The notes: generated by a model not told the origin, from the sequence alone. Numbered from the stretch's first letter, positions 9,480-24,276 are shown. The stretch is DNA of 64,000 nt from Mesaphorura yosii (GCA_009869945.1 WIXG01000093.1:124001-188000); one strand, 5' to 3'. Numbers and translations: made by a program.

Positions 9480-12400
9480 CAGAGTCGCGTAGGAAATGAA
9501 TACTTTCGTTGCATCTTTAAAACTTTGTTGTTGAAGTCTCGGTATATTCGAGTCGTGCCTGCCTGGCTAATAGATATAACACATGTACGGGAAAATGAGT
9601 GAGAGACTTCTTGCAGACAGACAGGACATGATGGCATGGCATCTCTTCTTTCCTCGACTTCATCTCCTGTCTGCCTGTTCGCCCCGTCACCAGAAAGATC
9701 AAATATTCAGCATGCATTTTCCGATTCTGGTGCACGGGGCTTAGGTTTGGAGTTAACACGGTTAGTTGGTTTTGTTTTCCTCGCAGCTTCTGCAACTGCA
9801 ACTGCGACAGATAATTCTGCCTGCCTCTTTCGCTCCGCTCAGCGCGTTGCAGAACTTTGTATCACATTCTGTTTGGAGGAAGATTTAAGAAATTTTTGGT
9901 TGTTATTTGTTGGTTAGGTATTTTAGTTGGTCGTAATAATGTCGTGCCGTAGACCAAATGCGTGCATTTCCACGAGCATCTGAGGCTCAGGCGTTCACGG
10001 CTCGTCTCTCGTTTTCTCGTGTGGCATTTGATGAGTTGAAAAATGGGAAAAGATTTATTTTTAGATTTCCAAAACAAAAAATACAGTTTGGAATGAGACA
10101 AGAAAATATACAAGATCACATCACGGGACTCCGGCTCAGGATGCTGACGCTGTTCTGCTCTTGCTCGAGAAAAACCCCCTTGTAAAAAAATTTACGAAAA
10201 ACGAAAATGCTCGCATCGAAATGTTTTTGAAAAATATAAAATGTCTTGAAATGAACTTAACAATTTTCCCATCTTGTCTCGAGCAATCAGAAAGCAGAGA
10301 TGCCATGAGTAAATAATATTTTGGTTGGTTTGACTTTGGCTCGTCTGGTCGTACGTGGTTTGTAAATCACGGCGCATGTACAACGGCGGTGATGAACAAG
10401 ATGAGCAATATGATTTCATACAACTTTGTAAATTAAAGCATCCATGCCTGTGATTTCAATGAGCGGGGGATTATCTCCGGTAACCATCTTCAGAAGGGGT
10501 AAAAGACAACAGCGGGGAGATTAAGTCAGAGATTAAGAAGTGGAAACCAAAAAGAGGTTTTGATGGCACACTGCGGCAGCTCCTCTTCCCTCAAAATCAA
10601 ACCCAACCAGTAAGCTAAGAAACAGACCAAAAGTGGCTGAGATGGGAAATGGACAGAAATCATGATGAACTGACATCTGAGTAAAAGTGAACACAAGGAA
10701 ACAATACTCCGGATGGGACAATGACGACGGGGTTGAATTCGTTTAAAAGACAGCGCTTAGTGGAAGCTGAATGTTGCTGATTTGTGAATGCATCAGAATC
10801 ATCTCATGTGTGTGTCCTCTGTCCTTTCTTCTGCCTGGCAAATGGGAACATTTGAAAAGTGAACAGTAAATACGCCAAGGCGCGCTCCGTGGTCCTTAAG
10901 TACCTTTTCTTCAACTGCTGGGCAAAAGTGATGGAATGATTGAATTCTAAAAAAAAAACCCAACAATACGAACCAACCAACCAAGGCAAAAAATCATTAC
11001 CTCCAAAGCAGAAACAGAAACTGCTGGAGCAGCAAAACCAACGACAAGCGCAGGACGAAAATCGAATCCTTTTAAAGAGGCGAGGACCGGACCCAAAAGA
11101 ATATTGGGAAATTATATTAAAGGAACGAAACCAAATTCTATTCTTATTTGCGCTGCTCACTGCCTGGCTACGTTTTCGTGTTTAAAGTTAAAAAGATATG
11201 GGAAAAATAATTTAGAAAAATAATGTGTTTTTTCTTGTAATTCTCAATTTTCATTTTAAAGAATTCTTTTGACCTCTTCTCTTTTCAATTTTGTTTGGTG
11301 CACGCGGGTCACCCCACCTTGGAACCGAGCGAGCATAATACGCCGGAGACCCTCGCTCCATTCGTGTACAGATGTTTTGACTTTTTCAGGTAGAAAGGAC
11401 GATATTCACATTATGCGATCCTCGAGTATCCTTCCCAACCTTCCGATTAGGGCAGGCAGGCAAGGTAACCAACTTGCCGAGCCTGCGTATGCGTACACTT
11501 AAGCTGTCGAGTTAAGGTTATGATGATGTTCGCTATCTTGTTTCATGAGAGCACTCGGTTAACTCGAATGGTACCATGAATTCTTCGTGCCGTGCCTTTT
11601 CCAAACTCGGCTGCTCTTCTTCGTCCTCTGAAAGGAAACTTTTTTATACTTGGTAGCCTTAAATAATAATACATTTTTTCTAATCATTAAGCGAGGATTG
11701 AACTCATGGACAAGTTTTACCTGCTCTCGGTTCACATCGTCGACACAATTAAGCCAGTCAGCGTCTGAGCACAGTTTTTCAGTCACTGAGCCACTAAATC
11801 GGTTTTTGTTGTTTGCTGGTTGGTTGGATACCCGGCCTTGGTTTGGCTGGGAAATCGACCATCTTCCACAGGTTTTGAAACATTAAAAATTGAAAAAAGT
11901 GATTCATTTGTTTGATGCGAGTAGATCCCATCTGCTCAATTTTGTGGATATTCTTTCTTCTTGATCTCTTCCAAGACAAGAGCAGCACAGCGGCCTAAGC
12001 CAGGCTAATGGGTTACGCCAATGTTCCATTTGCCCGTAATATCAAAATTGAGTTTTTTCTCAAAATAAGTCAGGAAAGGGTTCTACTTCCCAACTCAAAT
12101 CGAAAATTCTTTCTACAAACATTTTGTTGTTGCTCTTTTCAACCGCCGAGAAAACATAAATTTGTAATGCACAGATTATCACGACTATCCCCGTGCGTTG
12201 TGCACTCCTTTCATTATCTCATCAGCACCCGCGCTGCGAGCCGTGAGCGTTGCATTTCTGAGTCAGATTCACTGCTCACTGCACCGCGGTAGAAAAGCGC
12301 AGGTGATTAGATACCCCAGAGATTGTTGTTATTGCCCATTGCTTGCTGCTGCTGCTGTTAAGAATGAAGAGCATTTTCACAACATGATCTCTATTTTAAA

Positions 12401-13220
12401 AATTTCATTCAAATGTCATTATGTCATGTTTTCTGAATTGAAATTTGTAAAAGAGCCCAACTTCACTATGAAGCGTGGCTGCGTGGCCGTCAAAGTCAAG
12501 TTGGCTTGCTTGTTCGCGCTGATGATGAGCGACATCCACTAACATGTGGATTGATTGAGCTTAGCGCATTAGACTTCAGACAATATTAGTGCTAAACCCG
12601 TCGTCAGCACCGCGTTATTACAGACGCGGACTGCAAACATAAATTATGACTTCAGGACGACAGTCGGGGCGCGTATGCATAAAGACATCAACCCTGTCTT
12701 GTTAACCTGCTCCTGTCTGGGCGCCTGCTTCCTGAGGTGTTATTTGGTGGCTTAGCCCAGCTAAAATCGGTTCTGCACAGTAATTCCACGCTGCTGTCTT
12801 AAAAATAGCAAAAAGGCAAGCAAAAAGTTGACACAGCTCCACAATTTCCATGTTCTCCAATTTACATTTGAATTATGGACTTAGAGGGTTGACATTTTTG
12901 TAACCCTTTGACAAAACAAGGAGGAATTCTCAACCTATAATTCCATTTCCACACTTTTCTTTCTCTCTGCAGTGCAGCGCAGCAGTCTGGGCCTGCCTGC
13001 GTACTTGGTTTTAATTGGTAATTATCATTCTTTCCCGAGGAGTTGGAGTTGTCATGTTGTGACGAGACGGAGACCGGCCTCTTTCCCCTTTTTATGCACA
13101 CTTACCTGTCCTTTTCTCTTATTTAATATCTTTACAACCTTCATTATTATTATTATTAGGCTGGAACATAAAAATGAGTATAAAAATGTTGTCATTCTCA
13201 TTTATTTTACACGAGTAGTC

Positions 13221-13239
13221 AAGCCAAGCCAAGCCAAGC
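13221..13239. repeat. (AAGCC)3 pentamer array
   Basis: Three AAGCC units plus AAGC. Its 3' end forms the left arm of the inverted repeat at 13232-13259. Confidence 0.92.
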
Positions 13240-13259
13240 AATGTGTGCGGTGCTTGGCT
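13232..13259. repeat. 9-bp perfect hairpin built on the AAGCC array
   Basis: Arms AGCCAAGCA (13232-13240) and TGCTTGGCT (13251-13259) are perfect complements around a 10-nt loop. The left arm is the end of the pentamer array. Confidence 0.8.
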
Positions 13260-13697
13260 GTCGCTTGACTAGACGTTCGGTAAAAGTTTATTCAAGTGCC
13301 GTGCTGAGTGTTGTAGTCGTCGTCTGGTCTCGCGTTAAACCACAGGGAAAGAAAAGTAGGTTCCATAATCGCCGCAATGATAATAATATAAAACAGTCAT
13401 GTAGAGTCAGTTTAGGAAGAGGTTGAACAAAATAAATGTGAATGAGAATGATTATTACTCCCATTATGACCCTTATTATTGGGATTGAGCAGTTACACAT
13501 AACCAAATAATTCCAAAGTACCTAATTCTAACTAACTTACTCAACTCCGGCTAACTACGAGTACAAGCACGTCGGGGTTAACTCCAGGAAAGGAGTTTGA
13601 TTTTGATGCTCCGATTGAAATCTTATCCGCTCGCTTTGTATACAGGAAGGAAATTGAATAAGAAATGAGTTAGCTGACGATGATCGGAAGCGGACGT

Positions 13698-13714
13698 GGT
13701 GCGGTGCGGTGCGG
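13698..13714. repeat. (GGTGC)3 pentamer array
   Basis: Three perfect GGTGC units plus GG. Confidence 0.9.
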
Positions 13715-15169
13715 CTTAGCCTAACAAGCAACAACTTTTTACAGCCATCGTCGAGGCATGTTTCCGAAAAAATTAAGAAATCGAGTGGGGGCTCGTGGGC
13801 CCATAAATGCAAAATGCCCGCCATGTAATAAAGAGATGAATAGTTTCGATACGCCAGGCAAGTGCTTGTAACTCGAATCAACTTTATGGTATAATTTTAT
13901 ACTTTATCCATTCCAATAGCTTCTTCTTTTACTTGGCTCACCGTACTTGTAATAAATGCTGCTGCTGCTTGTCCCGCGACTGTTCTTCTTGTGTACATAC
14001 CGTCATAAATGTCAACCTGTCAGGAAAGTAAAAGTTGTCATTGAATTTAAAATTTGGAAAAGACGAAGACGAAAATACAAAGTTTATCTTGTAAGAAATG
14101 TGAAGGAACAAGTTTCAAGACTGCGCAGTCACAATGAATACGGACGAATTGTTTAAACAAACACCCTCAAACGGTGGGGCCCTATTATCGAGTACGCATA
14201 AAGCATACAGTTTTATTATTCATTCAAACAGCGGCTATTAAGAAGCATTAACTTTGAGTACCTTTTATTACGCTTTGCATAATATTTGTATTTCTACTGT
14301 ATTTAAAAAGGCAGCAAAAACCAACGACAAAATACGAAACCAAAGCAAAAAATTATTTGACATGTTATTTTTAGCAAAAGACGAGCATTCGGCATCGGCT
14401 TTGGCTGGTGCCGTATTCCTTTTTCCAATTTTAAATTTAAAATGACTTCTTGAAAAAATTAATGCTTGGCTGCATTTCGTTTCGACATTCGTCCCATTAT
14501 TTCAAATGTCAAAAAACTTGTGAAAAGAACAACGACGCGACAATTTATGCTAAATGATTTTTTGTTTTGCCTCCCGTGAGCGTCTTTACAAGAAAATCAA
14601 TCCGTGAATCCGTGTCTTTGAGCCCTTTGTTCGAGTGCAACTTGAATTGAGTCTATTATGATGAGTATTGAGTATTGACGACGCTGCGCAGTGCAGTGCA
14701 GCTCTTTTCGTGAATTCGTGAAATTCAAATGCGTGAGCTTCGGCTTTGTAATTGATCGATTATGTACACGGCCGTTGTCCTGCTTCTCGCAAAGAATAAT
14801 GGCGATTATGCTGGAGTACATTAATTTCGACAAGGCAGCCCTTCTGAAATGTAGCAAAATGAAAACGTGATGAGTTTTGATTGTGTGGAGTTAAGTACAA
14901 ATGCGTGTGTGCCTGTGCGGCGATGAGCTTTTAATTTTTTGCTGGTGTAAAGCAGAAAATTTCATTCAGATTCACATTCAGAGAATAAATTGTAACTAAT
15001 TTAAATTCAATAGATGTTTCTTCGTTTCTTGGCTTTGGCTTCTTCTTGTACTACAATGTCCTGTAAGTACAATCGCAGCGCAGCGTAGCTTTGATATAAT
15101 AAGAATTTGTACATGATCATTCATGCCTGTTGAATAATTTTTCTTACGACATTTGCATATAATAATATA

Positions 15170-15184
15170 ATATGATAATCATAT
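15170..15184. repeat. AT-rich palindrome ATATGAT-A-ATCATAT
   Basis: A perfect 7+1+7 palindrome in a very AT-rich stretch (15150-15190) that also contains repeated ATAATAT. Confidence 0.75.
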
Positions 15185-16603
15185 AATTTGTTTTGTGCTG
15201 AAAAGTATGCGAGTGTTTGAGTTACGTACGAATTACGAATTTCTTGGACGGACGCGTTTCGCGTTCGTCTTCGTCTTCGCGATGAGAAGAGTTATACGGA
15301 TGAATTTCAAAATCGTAATGCTACACGGCCAGTCGTTGTTATCATCATTATTATTGGCATTCGGATGAACAGCTTGCGGTGGTGGAGGAGCGCAGCGGAG
15401 CAATGGCGGCGGTGCACTTTTAACAAAATTAAAATGAATTACAGATGAGTTTTTTCAGAGTCGGAGATTGAGTGACTGACTCCAAGAGCCAAGAAAGACT
15501 CGTTGGTTGCTGGATATTAAGTGAATAAATATGTATATGTATATTATTATATCATGTGTACTTGTAAGATTGTTATAATATCAGCTCACACCGCCGTGCT
15601 AAGGCCAAGATAACTTTATACGGGAAGGATGATCTCGGCTGTTTTTTATTTTTGGTTTGAAATAAAAGCAAAAAGTTAAAGTGGAGTGTATCTAGGAAAA
15701 ATAAGATGAATCTGGCGAACATCAAAGCATGAAGACAAGCTCCATTAGAGAGAAAGCTTGAGTCGAATTTATCATTTTCTAATCTCATGATTTCTTTTAC
15801 TTCTCCTTCGCCGTCGTGCGTTTCCCGCACTCAACCGGCCTGGCCACGCCAGCGCAGTTGTTCCGGAGAAGTCTTAAATCCTTTTATATTTTATTTCGAC
15901 TTGCTATTCGCCTCTCCGTTTTTTATTTCTCAAGATTTTAACTTTTCGTATTCTTTTCAATCTATTCTTTCATTTCAACTTCTGCTCCGCCGTTTTACTC
16001 CATCTGATACAGTATCTCGTTCCCTTTGTCTCGCTGCTGCACTGTTCGTTCATAATATGTGATTGTGATTCGCCTGAAATTTATTCTGTAGATTATCGTT
16101 TATGTACAAAGAGTATCTGTATCTATTTATCTTGCGCCTACCTGCGAGTCGGAGTCGGGCATGACTTGTTAAGCGAAGAAGGCAGGACAGTGCAACATCT
16201 CTTTATCGGCATTTCATTACTGCCTTCTGCGCTACTCCAAGAAAATTGTATTGTTTGAATTATTATTGTTAACCTCTCGTAACTCGTAAAATGTAGATTT
16301 ATTCATATTCATATTTATACGCACTCATGTAGAGTAGTGTGATACGCGATAGACACTTGTATGAATTTGAAATCTCGAGAGGAACGTTGCGTATGCCTGC
16401 CGATGATTTAACGGCATGTCATTGCATATCAATTCAAACATTTCTCTTTTGTACACATCATAAATTGCCGAGCCGGCACTCTTTTTGTCTCATTTATAAC
16501 TTTGTAGAGGCTGTAAGACACGAGCGCGTGTGTTTGTCAGTTCGTGCGATTGCAGAAATGAGAAATGTGTGTGCATAATTATTCCGTGCACAGGAGTCGT
16601 CTC

Positions 16604-16619
16604 GTCAAGACGGCTTGAC
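16604..16619. repeat. GTCAAG-ACGG-CTTGAC hairpin
   Basis: A perfect 6-bp inverted repeat with a 4-nt loop. Confidence 0.7.
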
Positions 16620-17989
16620 CGTAGACGCCGCAGTTCAAAGGTTTCGCATTGATGCAATTCGCCTTTGAAATTGAATCCACCATCAACAGAGACAAGTGTA
16701 CTATTTGTATTTGCGGATGAGACGGTCGAGTAGAGTAGAAAAGACAAGCATCTAGTTGTAGTCGAAGTCAAAGAAGAGCGATGATCTCATGATTATGATT
16801 ATATAACCGTATAAATGTAAAATGTGAGGCTTCCTTGTTCAAACTGGGCCCGTATTTATTGTGTGCGTTCCAGCACAAGCCAGTCAGGTTTTTCTGTACA
16901 CAAGTTATGTTATAGTATTGGTATTGGCACAGCACGTAAAGAAAGAAGGAAAGAAGATCCGAGCCACCACAGCCAAGCCACAGTCACAGAAAAGCAAGAA
17001 GAGTCAGGCAAGCGAGGAAGCGGATGAATAAAACAAAGTTTGAAGTTGAAAGATAAACATTTTGATCTGTTACCCATCTGTCAATCATTTGTCTCCCCTA
17101 CTTTGCTCTCTTTCCCAAATCAATGAGCCAGAAGTTATACTTTGTACACGTACTGCACACATGGAAAGAATTCCTCGTACGCTCCGTACACTATGGCTAA
17201 ATGGCTATGGCCTGACTGCTACCGGCTGCCCTGACGCTGGTGTGCAGCATGACTACAAAAATTTATTTATAGAGCGAAGCGGCCACGGCCGTGTAGCAGC
17301 CCATTCTTCGACTTTTCATTCCAGCAGAGTCTGAAAAAGTGCATGAAATGAATTGTATGTAAAATACAGAATCATGCTGAGTGAATGAAAGAAGATGAGA
17401 TGAGTTTACTTTTGGTAGGTCCAGGTCAGGGCGGAGATGCGCTTACGGTTGCGAGTTCGCTGGAAGATGCTAATTTGAAAGGAGCGAGTGCGCCGAGAAC
17501 CTGGTTCATATTAAATTAATGGCGATACTCGGAATTATTACTCGTAGTTCATTGCACAAGTTTTCCTCCTCTTATCAATAATTAACATCCTTGAATTTCG
17601 GGCCCATTAAGATATTACTGAGGCGCGTGTAGCGATTGTGATTATGATGAAGTGGGTGACGTAAACTATAAGGGCCAAAGTAATTTTGCACTAATATAGA
17701 CTAATTGGTCCACGGGGAGACGCGAAGACACGATGCAAAAAATTGCAGTTATAATTCGTAATTTAGAATTAGCACCCATACTTAAATATTCTAGCAGCAA
17801 TTTGTATACATCTTGCTTTAAGATTCGCTTAGATTTTAATTTCTCATAATGCATAAACCATAACGTGTTTGCTAATTTGATGACATATTGTCGCATTAGT
17901 TGCAACAAGCGCATGCATGAATATTAATCCTGTATTACACTATTTAAGTTTCCGAAAGGTTGCACGAGTGTACAAGTGTACTTCGCATT

Positions 17990-18014
17990 CGCACGCCTCG
18001 CACGCCTCGCACGC
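17990..18014. repeat. CGCACGCCT 9-mer tandem repeat
   Basis: Two full units plus seven bases of a third, all perfect. Confidence 0.85.
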
Positions 18015-19337
18015 AGTACAGGCAGTATTTTGGGCCTGTAGTCGTATTTCATTTTTGTGTAGGGCCCATGCACACATAAAACGGCACACGGATGATTTAT
18101 GAAGTCATAAACTCGTAATAAATTTTTTTCTCTTTGCCAACTGTAATTTAATATATTTTTCGTGTACTTCGCGTTGTGTACTCATCGTGCGCGTACGCGT
18201 ACGGTTCCATGCAGAAATTAGGTTATTTGAAGCACAAATATTTGCAATAACATTAAAGCGATATTTGCAATATTCATGTATGCGACAAGTTCTTGGCTTG
18301 TCGTTTGGTGTACAAATTACAGGAATTTTTCAAATTCAAGGCTAGTAACTGTAATGATTGTGATTGTGATTTCGCAATAGCGAGCAGGTAATACTCGCAA
18401 TACTGATTAAATGAGACAGGAATTTAAGACCATAATCCCTGTTTATTCAATGGCCTTTAACGTATTTGCCAAATTGGAGCCTCGAGATTAACAACATTCA
18501 AGTCTGCTCGCTCTGCACTGTTCAAGTGGGTCTCTGCTACTGGACTTTATCATCTGGTTCCCATCACGTGCATAAAATTGTCACTGTCGTGTATGCAAGC
18601 AAAGAGCAGAGCAGGGAATTGAGATAAGCGAAAGCGATTTTTGGTGTGTGTCTCTCTGCAGCTTGTCAGCCAAAAATGTAATTATGTCCTGAAGTGTCTG
18701 CTCGAAATTCAGAGCAGCAAAGGCAAAAGGTGATGAAGGATTAGCCTTTTAGCCCAGTGCACTATCTCGCTCGCACACATTGACACTAAATGAGCTATAA
18801 GCTTTGCTTGAGTTAATAATCATCATTGTTTGTAGTACACGAGATAGGACAGGAACAGGACAACTGGCTGACTGCTGCTTACTTGCACTTCACAGCAGCG
18901 CAGGCACACAAGTGCAATGCAGTGCAGGCGTGAATGGGCAGAGTGACACTTGAGAGAGCGGGAGCAGAAGAGTTAACAAAAGATAACACGAGCACACACA
19001 GAAAAATGATACAAGATAAAGATAAGTTGTCACTTATTATTAATAGAGAACGTGTGTATTTTGTCAGACGGTTGTCACTGTCATTGTTCCAAATTATTAT
19101 GCTCGCAAAGCAGGCAGGCTGGTTTAAATTTGTGCCGAACACTTCCACATGTCATTTGTTTGAACAAGAATCCGCAAATCATGCCTGCCGTGTTATTCTG
19201 TATTACTCCATGCATTGAAGCTGTGTCACAATGGCACATGCTTTGCAATGCGCTGAAGTTGAAGCTGAGAGAATGAAAGTCGCTATTTCTGATGCACATT
19301 GGTCATTGGTTGCCTGGTTGCGCCGCGTTTCTTCCAC

Positions 19338-19349
19338 GGCGGCGGCGGA
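19338..19349. repeat. GGC trinucleotide tract
   Basis: Four GGC-type units (GGCGGCGGCGGA). A related GCGGCGGCGG tract lies near 19816. Confidence 0.75.
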
Positions 19350-19794
19350 CAGGACAGGCTCCATTATCCATTTTGCGTGCTATCCTCCTCCGAGGAGCGA
19401 ATCGTTGTCTCTGTCGATCTGGAACTCCTGTTCTTTGCTCTCCCAATGTCCTTTTATGCTACCGAATTGAAGCACGCGGATAATCTTCGCATTATCCCAA
19501 GTGAATGGGCTTTCGGAAACCGAGGAGAAGAAAGGCAGCGGAAATGTTTATATTTTTAAATGGTAATGTATGTGTTTATATACATAATGTATTCTCGAAA
19601 CGTTGTTGAGAGATGAAGGAGAGCGAGAGACAGAGAAAAGAGAAAAGTGGAAGTGAGTTCAATGGGCGTAAACTTTCGCTTGGTTCTCAGAAGTACGAGA
19701 GAAAGACAGCAAAAACTCCACCCGAGCAATTGGTAAGTAAAGTAAAGGACGCAGAGCGAGAGACGGAAAGTTATAAAATACAGGCAGTAAGTGA

Positions 19795-19814
19795 GCAAGC
19801 AAGCAAGCAGCAGC
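19795..19814. repeat. (GCAA)3 passing into GCAGCAGC
   Basis: A tetranucleotide tract grades into a trinucleotide tract, as at 39164-39217. Confidence 0.85.
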
Positions 19815-22800
19815 CGCGGCGGCGGAGATCGCGAGACGAGAGAGAAAAATACCCGGTCTTGGTCTTGCCCGCTTTCTTCGGCGTCCTGAGTGCAGAGAAA
19901 CGTGGGAAATTTATGTTGAGTTGAGGAAAATTTATGACTATTACTTTGGCCGGTTTTTTCTCCTTTTCTACTTTACTTTCACTTTCCATCTTCTCGTCTC
20001 CGTGCCGCCGCCGCGTGCCGTGCCCGCTTTACTTTACTTTCGCGGACCGAGACCGAAGACGACTAGAGACTTTGTGTTTCCTTCAACTTAAAAACTTCAT
20101 TCCATCACACACTCGTGCCGTATTTCCTCCTTCCCAGTCACCAGACTCTGAGTTTGCTAGCGGTTGTTGAGAGAAACTTGGAGTTTGTTGAGCGAGAGTG
20201 GTTTCTGGTAACACTCCGAAGTTATGGCTTCCATCGCGTCTCTCCGCGCACTTTCCTACGCAGTGGACGAGGCAGTAGAAGGAGAAGGGGCAGACGCAAG
20301 CAAACATGAATTTGAAAGATTACAAATAAAAGAAATTGAGTCAATAGCAAGCAAAGAAAGTAAGTAACATTTGAATTAGAACAACTCCACTGATTTCGCC
20401 GCCAACGCCGTGCTGCTGGGCTGCTGCTGCCGTAAGCCCTAAGCAAATATGTGTTGGACATGTCGAGATTGAGCTGTCAGTTTGATAATGTAAACCTGCC
20501 GTAATCCTCGGAGAAAGTATTTACAGTCGCGCTCGCGCCGCGATCCGTGCTCAAACGCAAAGCTGGAATCTTTGTCTTGCTCGTCCACTGTTTAAATACT
20601 GGCCTGGCAGAAGATTTCATATCTCGCACGAGCTCGTAATTTCCACAAAAATTATTTAACGCTTGGCGACTTGGCTTGGCACGCGGCACCGGCACACAGT
20701 TCAGCATCGTTGCTTACAGCGTCTCGAGGAAATGAACAAAGTGGAAAATGGAAAAGAGAAGGGACCGAGCTGCTTGAGGCTAATTTCTAGCTTGAGTTGA
20801 CTACTCGCGCTAGTTTGTGGTTGTTGTAAAGAAGAGTTATAAAAGGTAATTCATGATTCTCATTAGCGTGTTTTATTAGTGTTTGCTTCAAACTGGGGAA
20901 GTTGACTTGGACTACCAGCCAAGACGGTAAAAGCTAAAAGACAATTTGTAATGCCCGAGTTGCTGGGCTGAGGTGACTCTTTCAGTGTCTCGTATCTTTC
21001 GGCGTCAGCAATTAGCCACATACTCTGCCCCAACTGATATTGTCAAGAAAAGCAATTTCTGGTCTCTTGAACGGCAAGCAAGCAAGAAGCTGACGAAGAC
21101 AAAGACATGAGATCTTTTGAGGTTTTCTGAAATTAGTTTAAAAAGTTCATATAAATAATTCAGCCAATTTAAGATTATGCAGCACAGCTTCCAGCAACAC
21201 CTTACCACACCACTTTAAGCTTATTAAAGAATTTTAGAGTGCAAACACGTCGAATAAATATACTTTACATAATTAAACATGTTTTTTATGATGATTGTTT
21301 GTGGTTTAATTTATTAATAAAGCAAACGCGCCCGAGAAGATATGCAAATATGTAAATAACCGTTAGTGTGAGGTGTGAAATTAACTATAAATTCGTTTTA
21401 CCTTACTTGAGCCATGCAAGAAGACACCACAGAATTTTGTGCAGCTGGTGGCTGGTGTCTGTGCCAGTTTCAGTCGCTGAGTCTGTCGGCTAGCCCACTT
21501 AGAAGTTGATTCGTTAAATTATGTGTTTAATTTAATACACAATAATCTTGTAATCGCAATCACTCCGCTGTTGCTGCTGCTGGCGCATCGTAAGCCGGTA
21601 GTTGGCTGGAAGGAACGACCACGGTCTGACTTCTTGGCCTGCTGTGCTTCGATCGTGTGCAGATTATGTGAACCTAATCTAATTTCCTATTTTCATGCTT
21701 CTCTGAATTCGCTTTGATATCACAAGTTACATGTTTCGGTTGCTGCTCCGTCTTAAACGGGCTTACGGCTTTGGTTTGTATTGGATAGAAATTGAATAAA
21801 ATCTTTGGAGAGGTCTTCGTCTTAAGACTCTGAGGCAGGAATTAAGTAATCCGAAAACCACCCATCTGAAGCTGAAATTAGGGCTTGAATTCGTCGTGTC
21901 GTGTCTTGGACGAATCTCCACTCACTTAATGCCTAAAACATGAAACATGGATTTAGACGGAGGGTGAAGTCAAAGTCAGACCGAAACTTGATGTGGATTC
22001 GGATGGATGAATCAAAGCCAATTATTTCCATGCTGGAGTGGTTGAGAGTGTGTAGGCAGCATTGCAGAAAACAACCAGAACGAACTCCACGCCGTTAATA
22101 ATTCTACAAAATATGACTCTACTCCGCTGCTACCCGTTTAATTGTCCTAAGCGGAGTGTCGCAGCTCACTTGCTCGCTTGACTCGATGCAGTTCAGCAAT
22201 AATACAGCAGCGTAAAATATTAGGCGACAGAATATCAAAGCACTTTGGCGTTTCGGGTTCCAGCGTGCAGTACGCGACAGAAGGATATTAAGGAGCAGCG
22301 GCAATAACGCGATAGTTGCAGAAAGTGAACGGGTGGACATGACGTTATTGTGAATTGTGTGATTGCGCGATGTGTCTCTCAGTCTCAGTCTCCGTCTCCA
22401 GCTTCAAACCATTTTCTGCCTGCACTTTGTGAGTGAGTCTGCCTGCTTCTTGGCTTGGAATTTGGAAACTCGTGCCTGACCGTATCTCAGGCGACTCTCA
22501 ACCATTTTACTGGTGTGTGCTGTTATAATGCGATGCGATGCCAAATCAACTCCTGCAGAAAAATGAAAAAAGACTGTATTTCAAAGATATCTTTCTCTCT
22601 CCCGGCGACTCTGCACTTTCTCGGACTTTTTACTTAAACTCGGCAAAGCAGATCCTTTTTCGTTTCGTTGCGTTGGATGGATTTGATCTCGAAATGATAG
22701 AAGGCTGAAATACCGTCAACCATGCAGCCTCATGCCGTTGCGTTCGTAAGCGACTTAACGAGGACATTTTTCCTACTTCTTTGCCGTATCGCATCGAAGA

Positions 22801-23377
22801 CTTTACTTCATCGTCGTTTTTCCTGCAGTAGCATCCGGACAGCGCATCGTTTTTGATCTTGTTGTCCACTCGTACACACACAGACACATTCTAGAATCTA
22901 TTTCATTAAGTGGACAGTACGAGAATGTAGCTTTCCTGTTCTAAATCGATTTTGCTCCTGTCTTCGTCTCACACTCGGAGCTGCTCTTTGTACGCACAAA
23001 GTAGGTTACTTCTCCGGCTGGATTTTTTTGATTGGTTTCATCTTGAGCAGAGTGATTTTTTCTCCGGCTGACATGTCATTACTGCTAAAAAGACAAGAGG
23101 CGGAATCGAGGAAGGAGATGAGCCACCACTGCACCGCTACGATGGCCCGAGTTCAAAGGGAACCGGGAAGCGAAACGGACTATAAAGATTTCATTAAATT
23201 TCCTCTTCCCGTGCGCCGTGCAGTGCACACAGAAACAGATTCCAAATGGGATGTGAAATCAAATCAAATTTATTTTATCTTTCTTCTTCGTTCACCGACG
23301 ACAAGGACACGGCTCGACTCGACTTCGCTTAATGCAATAATCAGTTAATACGGTTAAGAAGGGATGCCGGGCCGGGC

Positions 23378-23389
23378 TGCCTGCCTGCC
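23378..23389. repeat. (TGCC)3 array
   Basis: Three units of the reverse complement of GGCA, next to GCCGGGC. Confidence 0.85.
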
Positions 23390-24276
23390 GTTAATGGCGC
23401 TGTCAATTTAGGATTGAGCAGAGAGTTGTCGATTTAAGTTTCAATTTCAATTTTGTGAAAGCTGTTCCGGGAAGAAATACCGCGCGCCATGAGTCATTGT
23501 CATCCTCATCATCGAGTCGAATCTTGAAGACTTGTCAATTATTTTCGACGGGCACTTTTCTTCCTCTTCCACCACAGAGCTACAATAATGGCCTGAAATT
23601 TTATAAAATTGAGCAATTATGTTGTGGTTTTCCGAAGCGTTCATTTTCTCGAAAGTACTGCGCCATGAACCTGGCTTGCGTTGGCACGATATCGTGCTCA
23701 GAAGCCCTTTGCGGTTACATGGGTGTAAAAGCAAATGTAGGAGGAGGAAGCGAATGCGATTTGACAACTACGAAATTAACACCTTTGCACGCTATAGAAT
23801 TATTTCATGACCACTTTTCTTCCATTGGTAAAAGCGGACCCGAAAAAAACAAAAAACGAAGATAATAACTGCAATTAAAGTCGCAACACCGCAAATACGC
23901 CGTGCAGGGGCATTGTTTTAAGGCTTGCAGCGGCGGACCAACCAAAATGCAGTGCAGGGCTCCCTTCACGATTGGATGGACAGGCAGGCGAGGCGAGGTG
24001 CAGACATGATAATGAACATGGATTCATTACGCACGAGATGAGAAGCAGATATCAAACTCACATCAGCTCACATCGCACGGCACGGACACACGATTCATGA
24101 GAATGATAAAAGATTTAGGCAGGCAAGCTGGGAGCTTCTTCGCTTAATGAGCACTCATTCATTGTGCATGCAAAAACGCAAAGCAAAAGCAAACGCGACG
24201 AACAAGAAGAATTTATTGTGTATTCTAATTAGTGTATTGCCATTATAACAATACGGCTGCTGCCCGTCTGTTAATG

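Larger units (their letters stand above)
14001..24000. other. Intron 2 segment: no gene, sparse arrays
   Basis: Only short spurious open frames. Structures seen are dyads at 15170-15184 and 16604-16619, a 9-mer repeat at 17990, GGC and GCAA tracts at 19338 and 19795, and TGCC units at 23378. Nothing else is distinguishable. Confidence 0.5.

Noticed and set aside
11690..11780. tRNA-like minus-strand T arm (GAGTTCAATCC) with TGGCTTAATTG upstream
   Set aside because: The T stem has a mismatch and the acceptor strands do not pair.
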